DNA from: Chryseobacterium gleum
GTDB taxonomy: Bacteria; Bacteroidota; Bacteroidia; Flavobacteriales; Weeksellaceae
Assembly: GCF_900636535.1 (NCBI RefSeq)
Contig: NZ_LR134289.1
Span: 4,419,001-4,483,000, forward strand
Direction: 5' to 3'
Length of the DNA stretch: 64,000 nt
Shown here piece after piece: positions 15,791-23,967 of this stretch. Made by a program: the position numbers and the translations under genes. The notes under the pieces are model-generated. The model was not told where the DNA came from, did not search any database, and saw nothing but the letters and a program-made list of their open reading frames with translations. Each line of letters starts with the position of its first letter. The first letter of the stretch is position 1.

Positions 15791-16738
15791 GTGGGAGATG
15801 ATGCAGCAACCATATTGTCACAAAGCAAAAGAAGGTTAACCAGGCTTAAGCTTCTTGCTAATTTTTTTGAACATATTGACATCATATCAATTTATATCAA
15901 AACTGATATTATCCACAATCTGTTCCAGGAAAATACAGCTTTGGATTATAATAAACTGGAACTTTTCCACCTGCAGTATACTGACAGTCTCATAGAACTT
16001 CTGACCAAAATTAAAAAGCAGAAAGAAAATGATATGCTGGCTGTTATTAACGAAATTAACATCAACAATAAATATATTTCAGGTTTTGAAGAAAGACGGG
16101 TAGACAGCTTTCAGACCGACAGGAAAATGTACAGTGGTGTATTTTCCCAACATCTGAAAACCTTGTATCAGGATCTTACGGAAGATCGCTTTACAGCCAA
16201 TTGGGATAATGTATTGTACTTTCATAAAAAATATGCCAGGGAATTTTACAGAACGGATGCAGATGAAACTCTGCTGAAATCTGATTCTTTCCCCTCATAT
16301 CAGTACAAAGATTATTCTATTGAAAGGAAATTATTGGGAAGGCTCAATATACAAGGTTTTAAAGTCCGTTTTGTATGTGGCTACCTTATCGGAACCTATG
16401 ATTATGAGCTTTTCAGGATCTTTCAGACTGATGATTATTTTATTTTCAGCGTGGATGAAAAGAAATTGTATCTTTTCGATAAAGAACTGGATAAGTTGGA
16501 TATTTCCGAAAATCAGTCTAACCAAAGTTCCATTATTGATCAGCTGAAAAGCAAAAATGAACAGTTGGAGCACACCATGAACGAAAGAAAACGTTTCCTG
16601 CCAACAGAAGTGGAAGCCGTTTTGAAAGATTATATCAGAAACCTGGAAAATATAGATATCATGAGCAAGATATTTGATTTCAATGAAGAGACAAATATCC
16701 TGCGGGCAATGCTTAATTTGAATTTGAATAATAATTAA
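15791..16738 (+). CDS. Unknown protein of the Ter operon
   Basis: 315 residues from a GTG start, 16 bp after telA; the nearby ATGs are out of frame. I do not recognise a domain. It looks mixed alpha/beta: a helical N-terminal half (LIELLTKIKKQKENDMLAVI), a middle part with strands and aromatic residues (FKVRFVCGYLIGTYDYELFR), then a coiled coil (LKSKNEQLEHTMNERKRFL). There is no signal peptide or membrane segment, so it is cytoplasmic. Its place between telA and the second terD suggests a structural or adaptor partner of the Ter complex. Confidence 0.75.
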   Translation: MGDDAATILSQSKRRLTRLKLLANFFEHIDIISIYIKTDIIHNLFQENTALDYNKLELFHLQYTDSLIELLTKIKKQKENDMLAVINEININNKYISGFEERRVDSFQTDRKMYSGVFSQHLKTLYQDLTEDRFTANWDNVLYFHKKYAREFYRTDADETLLKSDSFPSYQYKDYSIERKLLGRLNIQGFKVRFVCGYLIGTYDYELFRIFQTDDYFIFSVDEKKLYLFDKELDKLDISENQSNQSSIIDQLKSKNEQLEHTMNERKRFLPTEVEAVLKDYIRNLENIDIMSKIFDFNEETNILRAMLNLNLNNN

Positions 16739-16838
16739 AGGCAAAATTGCAGAACAGCAAAATCGCAAATTTGCTTTTTTCGCAATCTGGCTTTTTCGCC
16801 CTTTTGCTAAAAAATAAATAACAACTAAACATAAAAAA

Positions 16839-17447
16839 ATGGCTATCAACTTACAAAAAGGTCAGAGAATTAACCTTAAAAAAGAAAATGGAGCTGTACT
16901 ATCCCAGGCTTGCGTAGGAATCAACTGGGGAGCAATTGTAAAGAAAGGATTTTTCGGAACTAAAAAAGAAGCAGTAGACCTGGACGGAAGCTGTATTTTA
17001 TATGATTCAAACAAAAACGTTACGGAAGTTATCTATTTTGGAAATCTTAAATCCAAAAACGGTTCTGTAAGACACAGTGGAGATGACCTTACCGGTGATG
17101 TAGACGGCGATGACGGATTGGATAACGAGGTGATTACGGTAGACTTCAGTAATCTGGAACCCAATGTAGAGCATGTGGCAATGGTGCTGAACAGCTACAG
17201 AGGTCAGGATTTCGGAACTATTCCTTTTGCTTCTATCCGTATTTATGAAGGGACACCTACTAATGTAAGAGAAGTTTTTGCAAAATATGATATTGCAAAC
17301 GATGCTTCTTTCAAAGGGCATGTCGCTATGGTAATGGGAGTTTTCTATAAGAGAAACGGAGAATGGAAATTCAATGCTATCGGAGACCCTACAGCTGACA
17401 AAAAACTGGAGCAGACAATCCAGACGGTACAGATGAATTATCTATAA
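16839..17447 (+). CDS. TerD family protein, second copy
   Basis: 202 residues, TerD family. It opens MAINLQKGQRINL like the first copy, then VGINWGAIVKKGFFGTKKEA, a longer insert typical of TerZ/TerX-type members, VDLDGSCILYD and RHSGDDLTGDVDGDDGLDNE, a strongly acidic calcium-site segment, and NGEWKFNAIGD near the end. A 100-bp gap with A/T-rich short repeats (GCAAATTTGC) separates it from the previous gene, so it may have some separate control. It is probably a calcium-binding partner in the same Ter complex. Confidence 0.9.
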   Translation: MAINLQKGQRINLKKENGAVLSQACVGINWGAIVKKGFFGTKKEAVDLDGSCILYDSNKNVTEVIYFGNLKSKNGSVRHSGDDLTGDVDGDDGLDNEVITVDFSNLEPNVEHVAMVLNSYRGQDFGTIPFASIRIYEGTPTNVREVFAKYDIANDASFKGHVAMVMGVFYKRNGEWKFNAIGDPTADKKLEQTIQTVQMNYL

Positions 17448-17532
17448 TCAATTGTCAGTCGGAAAATAAATAAAATAGCAATATTTGTACAATGTACATC
17501 TATTGCTTTTATCATATTATAACATAACTCAA

Positions 17533-18576
17533 GTGGAACATCAAAGTATTTTAGAACTGCACCCTGGTCTGGTGTGGGGATTTGCAGTAACAGTCGTTAT
17601 CATGCTGCTCCTGGACTTAGGGGTATTTAACAAGAAAAGTCACGAAGTATCTTCCAAAGAAGCCACCATATGGTCAGTTGTATGGATCTCACTTTCTATG
17701 GTATTTTCAGGAGTGGTATATTGGGTATTCAATACCGATGGAAGCCCTGAAAGCAATGCTCTGGCAGTAGAAAAATTCACACAATATCAGGCTGCTTACT
17801 GGATTGAAAAAGCGCTCTCGGTGGATAACTTATTTGTCTTTATCCTGGTTTTTGGTTTCTTCAAGGTTCCGAAATACCTTCATCATAAGGTCCTTTTCTG
17901 GGGAATCATCGGTGCACTGATCTTCAGGGCCATATTTATATTTGCGGGAGTAGGATTGATTAATCTTACCTATCTTCCTGAAATGAATATCTTTGGGGAA
18001 GCAGTAAAAATCAACGTTGTAATGACACTGTTCGGATTATTCCTTGTTTATGCAGGGATCAAATCATGGGGAGACGGTGGCGATGATGAAGATGAAGACT
18101 ACAGCAATACAGCAGGTGCAAGACTGATCAAAAGCTTCTGGAAAGTTTCCGATAACTATGACGGAGATAAATTCTTCACCATTCAGAACGGAATCAAAAT
18201 GGCGACTCCTCTTTTAGTGGTAGTAGGGGTTATCGAATTTACAGACGTTCTTTTCGCTGTAGACTCTATTCCTGCGATCTTTGCGATTTCAAATGATCCG
18301 TTTATCCTTTATACATCAAATATTTTTGCCATTCTGGGATTAAGATCATTATACTTCCTGCTGGCAAACTTTATTCACATGTTCAGCAAACTTCCATACG
18401 GATTGGCGATTATCCTGTCCTTTATTGGAGTTAAAATGTTGATTGCACCTTGGATTCATATTCCGTCTCCGGTTTCATTGGGAATTGTAGGGGGAGTGCT
18501 GGTAATCTCAGTTCTTTTATCCATCATCTTCCCTGAAAAAGAAGAAGAGAAGAAAGAAGAATTAGAAGAAAAATAA
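17533..18576 (+). CDS. terC: TerC family membrane protein
   Basis: 347 residues from the GTG at 17533 (MEHQSILELHPGLVWGFAV); the open frame reaches back to 17485, but that part does not read like the family. Nine or so membrane segments. Key acidic motifs are intact: LLLDLGVF, EKALSVDNLFVF and FTDVLFAVDSIPAIFAIS, the likely metal-binding sites in the membrane. TerC proteins have been linked to tellurite resistance and metal export (manganese) and to loading of secreted enzymes. It ends the Ter operon and is followed by a terminator. Confidence 0.92.
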   Translation: MEHQSILELHPGLVWGFAVTVVIMLLLDLGVFNKKSHEVSSKEATIWSVVWISLSMVFSGVVYWVFNTDGSPESNALAVEKFTQYQAAYWIEKALSVDNLFVFILVFGFFKVPKYLHHKVLFWGIIGALIFRAIFIFAGVGLINLTYLPEMNIFGEAVKINVVMTLFGLFLVYAGIKSWGDGGDDEDEDYSNTAGARLIKSFWKVSDNYDGDKFFTIQNGIKMATPLLVVVGVIEFTDVLFAVDSIPAIFAISNDPFILYTSNIFAILGLRSLYFLLANFIHMFSKLPYGLAIILSFIGVKMLIAPWIHIPSPVSLGIVGGVLVISVLLSIIFPEKEEEKKEELEEK

Positions 18577-18594
18577 TCATAATTAAAATAAATG

Positions 18595-18629
18595 AAAGCC
18601 TCTGGAGTTTAGCTCTAGGGGCTTTTTTG
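18595..18629 (+). terminator. Terminator of the Ter operon
   Basis: AAAGCCTCTGGAG and CTCTAGGGGCTTT pair with one mismatch, followed by TTTTG. It lies 18 bp after the terC stop. The 18630-18840 DNA behind it contains short GGCGCAAA repeats and no gene. Confidence 0.75.
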
Positions 18630-18845
18630 TTGATGAAGCTTTTGTTGGGAAACGCAAAGGCGCAAAAAGGATAAGCGCTGTGTCGTTTTTAAGGCGCAAA
18701 AAAAAACAAAGATTTTCAACAATAATTATTCTCTTTTTTAGAGACATTAAATTTTATCGGAGATAAAATCCTTGCGCCTTACTACACAGTATCCATTAAT
18801 TTTTCGTGCCTTTTGGTTTTCTAAAAGATATTATGAAAAAACTAA

Positions 18846-18867
18846 ACATACAGACTGGTCTGTATGT
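18846..18867. promoter_or_regulatory. Perfect palindrome, probable TetR operator
   Basis: ACATACAGAC and GTCTGTATGT are exact reverse complements with a 2-bp spacer. The 22-bp site lies 41 bp before the tetR start, where the -33 element should be. Operators of this AGAC-N2-GTCT type are usual for TetR proteins of the NemR/YxaF class, so autorepression is likely. Confidence 0.75.
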
Positions 18868-18879
18868 TATTTTTTTTCA

Positions 18880-18887
18880 TACATTTG
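18880..18887 (+). promoter_or_regulatory. -7 box of tetR
   Basis: TACATTTG matches the Bacteroidota -7 consensus, 21 nt before the start codon at 18908. The palindrome covers the -33 region. This supports the 18908 start over the upstream in-frame ATG at 18806. Confidence 0.6.
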
Positions 18888-18907
18888 TTCCAGAAAAGAA
18901 ATCCGAT

Positions 18908-19435
18908 ATGAAATCTCCAAGAGAAAGAATCATAGAAACCACATTTCAATTGTTTACCAGACAAGGATACAATTCTACCGGTATCAACCAGATTATTTCC
19001 GAAGCAGAAGTAGCCAAAGCAAGTTTTTATCAGCATTTTAAATCCAAGGAAGACCTGTGTGTGGAATTTCTGAATGTAAGACATCAATATTGGTTTCATG
19101 AACTCAATAGTTTTTTATCAAAAGAAAAAAATCCAAAATCTAAACTCATCAAAGCTTTTGATTTTCTGGTGTACATGAATGCTAAGGAAAACTTCCGGGG
19201 TTGCAGTTTCCTGAATATTTTATCGGAAATTCCCATGGATAATCTCAAAATCCTTAGTGTTATCCAATCCCATAAAGCAGATCTCAGGAACTTCTTTTTA
19301 GAATTGCTTAATAATGATGAGCTTTCCGATCATATTTACATGCTTTTTGAGAGCAGCATTATAGAAAGCCAGCTTTTCAAATCCAATGAATTGATTGAAA
19401 AATCAAAAAAAATAGTTACCAATCTAATACAGTAA
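18908..19435 (+). CDS. TetR/AcrR family transcriptional regulator
   Basis: 175 residues from MKSPRERIIETTFQLF. The first 50 residues are the TetR helix-turn-helix: FTRQGYNSTGINQIISEAEV, AKASFYQHFKSKEDL. The C-terminal ligand domain (about 60-175) includes AKENFRGCSFLNILSEIP, with the Cys seen in the NemR/YxaF group, which could sense electrophiles. The start is fixed by the promoter and palindrome before it. It overlaps or adjoins the next gene (3 bp) and so forms an operon with it. The palindrome at 18846 is its likely binding site. Confidence 0.88.
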   Translation: MKSPRERIIETTFQLFTRQGYNSTGINQIISEAEVAKASFYQHFKSKEDLCVEFLNVRHQYWFHELNSFLSKEKNPKSKLIKAFDFLVYMNAKENFRGCSFLNILSEIPMDNLKILSVIQSHKADLRNFFLELLNNDELSDHIYMLFESSIIESQLFKSNELIEKSKKIVTNLIQ

Positions 19436-19438
19436 GTT

Positions 19439-19852
19439 ATGGAACAGAAACATCCGCTTCCGCCTTTCACTCTTGAAACGGCACTTGAAAAAATTCAGTT
19501 GGCAGAAGATGCCTGGAACAGTCAGGATCCCGAAAAGGTTTCCAAAGCATATACTATTGACAGTGAATGGAGAAACAGAGATACCTTTGTAAATGGAAGA
19601 GAAGAAATCGTAACATTTCTTCAGAAAAAATGGGAAAAAGAACTTCATTATAAGCTTAAGAAAGAATATTGGGCACACACAGACAATCGTATTGCTGTCC
19701 GCTTTGAATATGAATATCAGACCAAAGAGGGAAACTGGTTCAGGGCTTATGGAAATGAAAACTGGGAGTTCGATGAAAACGGCCTGATGGCAAAAAGATA
19801 TGCAAGCATCAATGATCTGGCAATCAAAGAAGAAGAAAGAAAATTCAGATAA
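19439..19852 (+). CDS. SnoaL/NTF2-like protein, DUF1348
   Basis: 137 residues, 3 bp after tetR. It has the DUF1348 sequence pattern: [79 protein letters not shown]. The NTF2-like cone fold holds small molecules and these proteins are of unknown activity; homologues are often under TetR control. It is probably the target of the TetR regulator, working on an electrophilic or toxic compound. Confidence 0.85.
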   Translation: MEQKHPLPPFTLETALEKIQLAEDAWNSQDPEKVSKAYTIDSEWRNRDTFVNGREEIVTFLQKKWEKELHYKLKKEYWAHTDNRIAVRFEYEYQTKEGNWFRAYGNENWEFDENGLMAKRYASINDLAIKEEERKFR

Positions 19853-19857
19853 AATAG

Positions 19858-19886
19858 AATGACTGTTAGTACAACAGTCATTTTTG
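19858..19886 (+). terminator. Terminator of the tetR operon
   Basis: AATGACTGTT and AACAGTCATT pair perfectly over a 5-nt loop, then TTTGTTTT. It lies 6 bp after the stop codon at 19852. Confidence 0.85.
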
Positions 19887-19963
19887 TTTTTAAAAGCTTT
19901 TTAAAGGAAACTGAAACGTCAATTTAATAAATGATCATTCATCACTCACAATTCATCATTATT

Positions 19964-20971
19964 TTAGCTGTTTTTTCCATGCAGCAATTTATTAATCTTC
20001 CTTCTCGTCTGCAGCGAAACCTTATAAGCTTCATCACGCAGTTTCTGTATTTTTCCTACAGGCTGAAAAAATATTTTACTTTCGAAAGGGTTGAATGAAA
20101 GCAATTCATTGGTACAGTCCCTTGCATCCAGCAAAGAATTTTTATTGATTCTGACCTCACCGATTTTAATAAAAGGAGAGTTTTTCCATTCTACATTCAG
20201 TCTGTTGATTGGCTGATCTTTCAGGTCATAACAAATCTGTACTAAAACATCGGCTTTAAAATCATGCGTCTGCAGATAACTTTTTAAAGCGTCTCCTATC
20301 TTTTGCTTTCTTCCTGTATTTTTATCCACAGATTGAGGAGATAGCTTTATTTTAATGATCTGATCTCCCAGACGGTAAGCACCTACCGAGTAATAATCAA
20401 ACGACAGAATAAAGTCATTTCTTTTTCTGAAGAGCTTTATTATATTACGCAGCATATCACCGGTACAAACATAAGGGAACATTTTGATTATCTGAAAAAA
20501 CATCGGTAATAGGCTCCTCCATTTTTTCATATAAAACGTATTGACAGCAGTAAAAAGTTTCAGAAAAGTTGAAACAGAGTTAAGAGGAAACAAAGGAAAA
20601 TTGACTAATGGATAATTGGCTAGTAAACCTCCGTTTTCATCCATGATCTGTACCGCAAAACCATAGGCAGGAATATCTTTTCCCGAATTTTTGATTTTCA
20701 GCCGGGCATTGGAAAATCGTATGATCAGGTCAAATTTTTCCCTGTCAAAAAAAGGCTTCAGTAATTCCGGAAGGTCAGGTTCTATAACGAACGTACCTTT
20801 TGCTGCTGCATAGGTTTTGGCGTGAGCGTTCCTTGTAGCATAATTGACATCACTGATGGAAGAGGATTGTTCAACAAAATCTGCAATTGTTTTTTTATTG
20901 ATTTCCAGAAGTTTTTTTTCCTCTTCATTCAGTTCATCAAACTTCTTATTATATTTTATTGGATTTGGCAT
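19964..20971 (-). CDS. Catalase-related haem protein (Y4iL-like)
   Basis: 335 residues, shorter than the 480 or more of classical catalases. The N-terminal active-site region is kept: RNAHAKTYAAAKGTFVI matches the catalase distal-His segment (HAK followed by GTF), and RFSNA and AYGFAVQIMDENGGLLANYP match the haem-pocket strand. It lacks the C-terminal extension. Members of this branch are haem proteins with poor catalase activity and some act as peroxidases. No signal peptide is seen, so it is likely cytoplasmic. It stands alone, convergent with the tetR operon. Confidence 0.8.
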   Translation of the reverse strand: MPNPIKYNKKFDELNEEEKKLLEINKKTIADFVEQSSSISDVNYATRNAHAKTYAAAKGTFVIEPDLPELLKPFFDREKFDLIIRFSNARLKIKNSGKDIPAYGFAVQIMDENGGLLANYPLVNFPLFPLNSVSTFLKLFTAVNTFYMKKWRSLLPMFFQIIKMFPYVCTGDMLRNIIKLFRKRNDFILSFDYYSVGAYRLGDQIIKIKLSPQSVDKNTGRKQKIGDALKSYLQTHDFKADVLVQICYDLKDQPINRLNVEWKNSPFIKIGEVRINKNSLLDARDCTNELLSFNPFESKIFFQPVGKIQKLRDEAYKVSLQTRRKINKLLHGKNS

Positions 20972-21210
20972 TTAGTTTTTAAATCCAATTATAACGCCAA
21001 GTTTCGAAATCTGTGTTAAGCAAGTATTACAATTATTTGAATTTTGTGGAAAAAACCTTTTAAGCTAATAAATGTAAAATAATATGATTGTTGAATTCGA
21101 ATGAATAAGATATTTAACTTACTGATTGTTAAAGGTATGATTGTTTTTATGGGAATTTTGGATTTTAAACTTCCATTCTCTCATTTCCATCTTTCAACCC
21201 TAAAAAGACT

Positions 21211-21218
21211 TATCTTTG
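21211..21218 (+). promoter_or_regulatory. -7 box of the FKBP gene
   Basis: TATCTTTG lies 15 nt before the ATG at 21233. It is inside the longer open frame that starts at 21101, so that upstream start is not the real one. Confidence 0.6.
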
Positions 21219-21232
21219 TAAAAAATTATAAT

Positions 21233-21667
21233 ATGGGAGTAGCAGATATGTTATTTAAACGTAAAAAAGAATTGGCAGAAAAGAACCTGAAAGACGGTAA
21301 AGAATATATGGAAGAGTATGGTAAAAGAGAAAGTGTAGTACAGTTACCAAGCGGCTTGCAATATGAAATCATTACAGAAGGTGACGGTCCGAAACCAGGT
21401 CCTAAGTCTACTGTAAAATGCCACTATCACGGAACAACTATTTCCGGGAAAGTATTCGACAGTTCCGTGAAAAGAGGAACTCCGGCGTCTTTCCCTTTGA
21501 ACAGAGTAATTTCAGGATGGACGGAAGCTCTTCAGTTAATGTCTGTTGGCAGTAAATGGAGACTGATTATTCCTCCACACTTAGCGTATGGAGATCAGGA
21601 AATCAGCAAAGAGATCGGGCCAAACAGTACCCTTGTTTTCGAAGTTGAATTGCTGGATATTAAGTAA
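21233..21667 (+). CDS. FKBP-type peptidyl-prolyl isomerase
   Basis: 144 residues from MGVADMLFKRKKELAEKNLK, which matches the N-terminal helix of FklB-like flavobacterial proteins. The FKBP domain is from about 50: GLQYEIITEGDGPKPGP, YHGTTISGKVFDSSVKRGTP, SFPLNRVISGWTEALQLMSV and IIPPHLAYGDQEIS, with the aromatic and Asp residues of the active site present. It catalyses cis-trans isomerisation at prolines. There is no signal peptide, so it acts in the cytoplasm. It is monocistronic with its own promoter and terminator. Confidence 0.92.
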   Translation: MGVADMLFKRKKELAEKNLKDGKEYMEEYGKRESVVQLPSGLQYEIITEGDGPKPGPKSTVKCHYHGTTISGKVFDSSVKRGTPASFPLNRVISGWTEALQLMSVGSKWRLIIPPHLAYGDQEISKEIGPNSTLVFEVELLDIK

Positions 21668-21686
21668 ACCTTCTTAAAAATAGATT

Positions 21687-21718
21687 AAAAAATTACCTGA
21701 TTTCAGGTAATTTTTTTT
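21687..21718 (+). terminator. Terminator of the FKBP gene
   Basis: AAAAATTACCTGA and TCAGGTAATTTTT pair around two T residues and run into eight T residues. It lies 20 bp after the stop codon. Confidence 0.85.
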
Positions 21719-21808
21719 ATTTGTATTATATTCGTGTTGATGAATTGTAAAGCTGAGACAAATTGCGGTGGGTTACAATAGATCAATCCGGCACAAAAAT
21801 ATGACTGA

Positions 21809-22759
21809 ATGAAAAAACTTTTTTACCTTTTGATTGTTTTCGGGCTTCTTACTTCTTGTGTCTCAAAGAAGAATCAGGCTATTCAGCAGAATATACTTAC
21901 GCTGAAAGACAGCTATTGTAAAGCACCTTTCAAGTATAACTACAGCAATAAAATTCCATCTTATAATGCAGACTCTATCCTGGCTGCCAATAAAGAATTG
22001 AAGGAGATATTTTCCGATCAGAGTATCCTGATATTGAATGCACTGGATAACTTAGATGAGGTCCATCAGATTATTGATCTTAAAAAAGACTCATCCCTTG
22101 CTTCGCAGGTCAAAGTTTTACAGTTAAAAACAAAAATAAACAGTAAAATCACGATTGCCCTGACAGAACTGGATGCGGTAGCCGCAGAATTTGACTGTGA
22201 AGGAGAAAGAGTAGCCCAGATCGGAAATTACGTGGATAACCTGAACACATCAAAAAACAATAAGCTCATTCTTTATTCCATTATTACCGGAGCAGCAGCT
22301 TCTATAGCCGGAGGTATTGTTCATGATCAGGGTTGGAGCAATGCAATTGATATTGGAGGAGGGGTTTTAGGAGCGGGCTTTGGTTTAGCGACTCTTAATC
22401 CCAAAGGAAAAAAAGTAGAGTTTATCCATCAGAGAAATCTTTTGAGAGATATCTGGAGGGAAAAGCTGGAATCCCCCAACTTTCCGCCTTTTATCTGGTA
22501 TATGTATACAGAAAAAAAATTTTCCAACAGGGAAGAACATTCCATCATCGGGAATATGAAGATGAGATGGCTTCACTACCAGTTTGACGACAATAAAGAA
22601 GCGGCAGACAAATCTGTCATTTTCAGTGATGGCGGGTATTACAGGGCAGATGATCTTCATAACCGTGCAGCCATGCTCAATCAGATGCAGTCGGCAACAC
22701 GTACCATTAATCAGAACATCAATTATCTGCTGCTTGATCTGGACAAATTAATCCTTTAA
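21809..22759 (+). CDS. Lipoprotein of unknown function
   Basis: 316 residues. The signal peptide MKKLFYLLIVFGLLTSC ends in a lipobox with the acylated Cys17, so it is anchored to a membrane. No known domain. The first 150 residues are helical (SKITIALTELDAVAAEFDCE). A Gly/Ala-rich segment follows (IITGAAASIAGGIVHDQG, IGGGVLGAGFGLATL), possibly a membrane-active hairpin, and then a polar C-terminus. It lies upstream of the Rrf2 gene on the same strand, but the Rrf2 gene has its own promoter. Confidence 0.75.
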   Translation: MKKLFYLLIVFGLLTSCVSKKNQAIQQNILTLKDSYCKAPFKYNYSNKIPSYNADSILAANKELKEIFSDQSILILNALDNLDEVHQIIDLKKDSSLASQVKVLQLKTKINSKITIALTELDAVAAEFDCEGERVAQIGNYVDNLNTSKNNKLILYSIITGAAASIAGGIVHDQGWSNAIDIGGGVLGAGFGLATLNPKGKKVEFIHQRNLLRDIWREKLESPNFPPFIWYMYTEKKFSNREEHSIIGNMKMRWLHYQFDDNKEAADKSVIFSDGGYYRADDLHNRAAMLNQMQSATRTINQNINYLLLDLDKLIL

Positions 22760-22763
22760 GAAA

Positions 22764-22795
22764 AATTTAACTGTAATAAATTTTGTTACATTTAA
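22764..22795. repeat. Inverted repeat copy A, upstream of Rrf2 gene
   Basis: 32 bp that recur in reverse complement at 23249-23280 with two mismatches. The conserved core is GTAATAAATTTTGTTACATT. It overlaps the -33 element (TTG at 22783-22785), so a protein bound here would block transcription of the Rrf2 gene. Internal GTAAT/TGTTAC symmetry fits a dimeric repressor. Confidence 0.7.
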
Positions 22796-22811
22796 AAAAT
22801 GTGTATCTTTG
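22783..22811 (+). promoter_or_regulatory. Promoter of the Rrf2 gene
   Basis: TTG at 22783-22785, an 18-nt spacer and TATCTTTG at 22804-22811 match the Bacteroidota consensus. The ATG at 22825 follows 14 nt later. The upstream TTG in the same reading frame is therefore part of the promoter and not a start codon. Confidence 0.7.
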
Positions 22812-22824
22812 CCCTGTAATTACA

Positions 22825-23235
22825 ATGAACAATACAAGATTTGCTACGGCAGTACATATAATGACATTATTGGCAAAGAGTCCTCAGGAGTGGCTTACTT
22901 CAGATTGGATGGCCGGTAGTATCAATGTGAATCCGGTGATCGTCCGAAAGGAGATCAGCGTATTGAGAGAAGCAGGTCTGATTATCAGCAGACAGGGAAA
23001 AGAAGGAGGAAGTCAGCTTGCAAAAAATGCAGATATGATCACAATTTCTGAGATCTATAAAGCAGTTAAAAATACGGAAGTATTAGGAAAGAAAAATCAG
23101 AATCCCAATCCCGCATGCAGTGTCGGGAAGGAAATAAATATTCATTTAAATACCTTATTTGAGGAAACAGATCATTTGGTTATCAATTTTTTAGGAGACA
23201 AATCATTACAGGAATTTACCGATCAGTTCGAATAA
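22825..23235 (+). CDS. Rrf2 family transcriptional regulator (YwnA-like)
   Basis: 136 residues from MNNTRFATAVHIMTLLAK. The winged helix is at 1-75 (WMAGSINVNPVIVRKEISVL, REAGLIISRQGKEGGSQLAK) and a dimerization helix follows (EINIHLNTLFEETDHLVINF). Only one Cys is present (NPACSVGK), so the three-Cys Fe-S cluster of IscR/NsrR-type members cannot form; a thiol sensor is more likely. Inverted repeats stand on both sides of the gene. With the NmrA-like gene after it, the order matches ywnA-ywnB of Bacillus subtilis. Confidence 0.88.
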   Translation: MNNTRFATAVHIMTLLAKSPQEWLTSDWMAGSINVNPVIVRKEISVLREAGLIISRQGKEGGSQLAKNADMITISEIYKAVKNTEVLGKKNQNPNPACSVGKEINIHLNTLFEETDHLVINFLGDKSLQEFTDQFE

Positions 23236-23248
23236 AATTTTTTTACCC

Positions 23249-23280
23249 TTAAATGTAACAAAATTTATTACAATTTAATT
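23249..23280. repeat. Inverted repeat copy B, upstream of NmrA-like gene
   Basis: The reverse complement of copy A (30 of 32 positions), 17-48 bp before the ATG at 23297. No clear TAnnTTTG box is seen between it and the gene, so the NmrA-like gene may be read through from the Rrf2 promoter, with this copy acting as a second operator or roadblock. Confidence 0.65.
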
Positions 23281-23296
23281 TAAAAAATAAAACATT

Positions 23297-23950
23297 ATGA
23301 AAAAAGTAGCAGTAATTGGTGCAACAGGATTTGTAGGATCACATGTAGTAACAGAATTGGCAGAAAGAGGATATGCTGTAGAAGCATTGGTAAGAGATGC
23401 ATCGAAGGTAAAAACACAGGAAAATGTAACCGCTAAAAGTGTTGACGTAAACAATGTAGATGCATTAGCTGAAGTACTGAAGGGGAATGATGCTGTAATC
23501 AGTACATTTAATGCAGGATGGACAAATCCTAATCTTTACAACGACTTCTTAAACGGTTCTCAGAACATTGAGAAAGCAGTAGAACAGTCAGGCGTAAAAA
23601 GACTGATTGTAGTAGGTGGAGCGGGAAGCCTTTACACACCGGATAACGTTCAGATTGTAGATACTCCGGACTTCCCTGAAGCTTACAAGCCCGGTGCAAC
23701 AGCAGCAAGAGATTATTTAAATAAAATCAAAGAAAATAACACGTTGGATTGGACATTCTTCAGTCCTGCAATTGAAATGAATCAGGCTAATGTAGGAGAA
23801 AGAACAGGGAAATACAGAACTTCACTGGAAACTCCGGTATTTGATGAAAACGGAAGAAGCCGTCTGTCTGTAGAAGATGTAGCAGTAGCTCTGGTAGATG
23901 AATTAGAACAGAACAACCACATCCGTGAACGTTTCACAGCAGCTTACTAA
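23297..23950 (+). CDS. NAD(P)-binding NmrA-like oxidoreductase
   Basis: 217 residues. The N-terminal Rossmann motif is VAVIGATGFVGSHVVTELAE, followed by ALVRDASK and GNDAVISTFNAGW; RLIVVGGAGSLYTP and DWTFFSPAIEM belong to the extended or atypical SDR (NmrA-like) fold. There is no clear YxxxK catalytic pair, as is common in sensor-like members. It probably binds NADPH and may work as a reductase or redox sensor. It is the probable target of the Rrf2 regulator and lies 17 bp before the MBL-like gene. Confidence 0.85.
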   Translation: MKKVAVIGATGFVGSHVVTELAERGYAVEALVRDASKVKTQENVTAKSVDVNNVDALAEVLKGNDAVISTFNAGWTNPNLYNDFLNGSQNIEKAVEQSGVKRLIVVGGAGSLYTPDNVQIVDTPDFPEAYKPGATAARDYLNKIKENNTLDWTFFSPAIEMNQANVGERTGKYRTSLETPVFDENGRSRLSVEDVAVALVDELEQNNHIRERFTAAY

Positions 23951-23967
23951 TATATAAAAGAACAGAA

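Noticed and set aside
21101..21232. 44-codon N-terminal extension of the FKBP protein
   Set aside because: A perfect -7 promoter element (TATCTTTG) lies inside it, so it is not translated.
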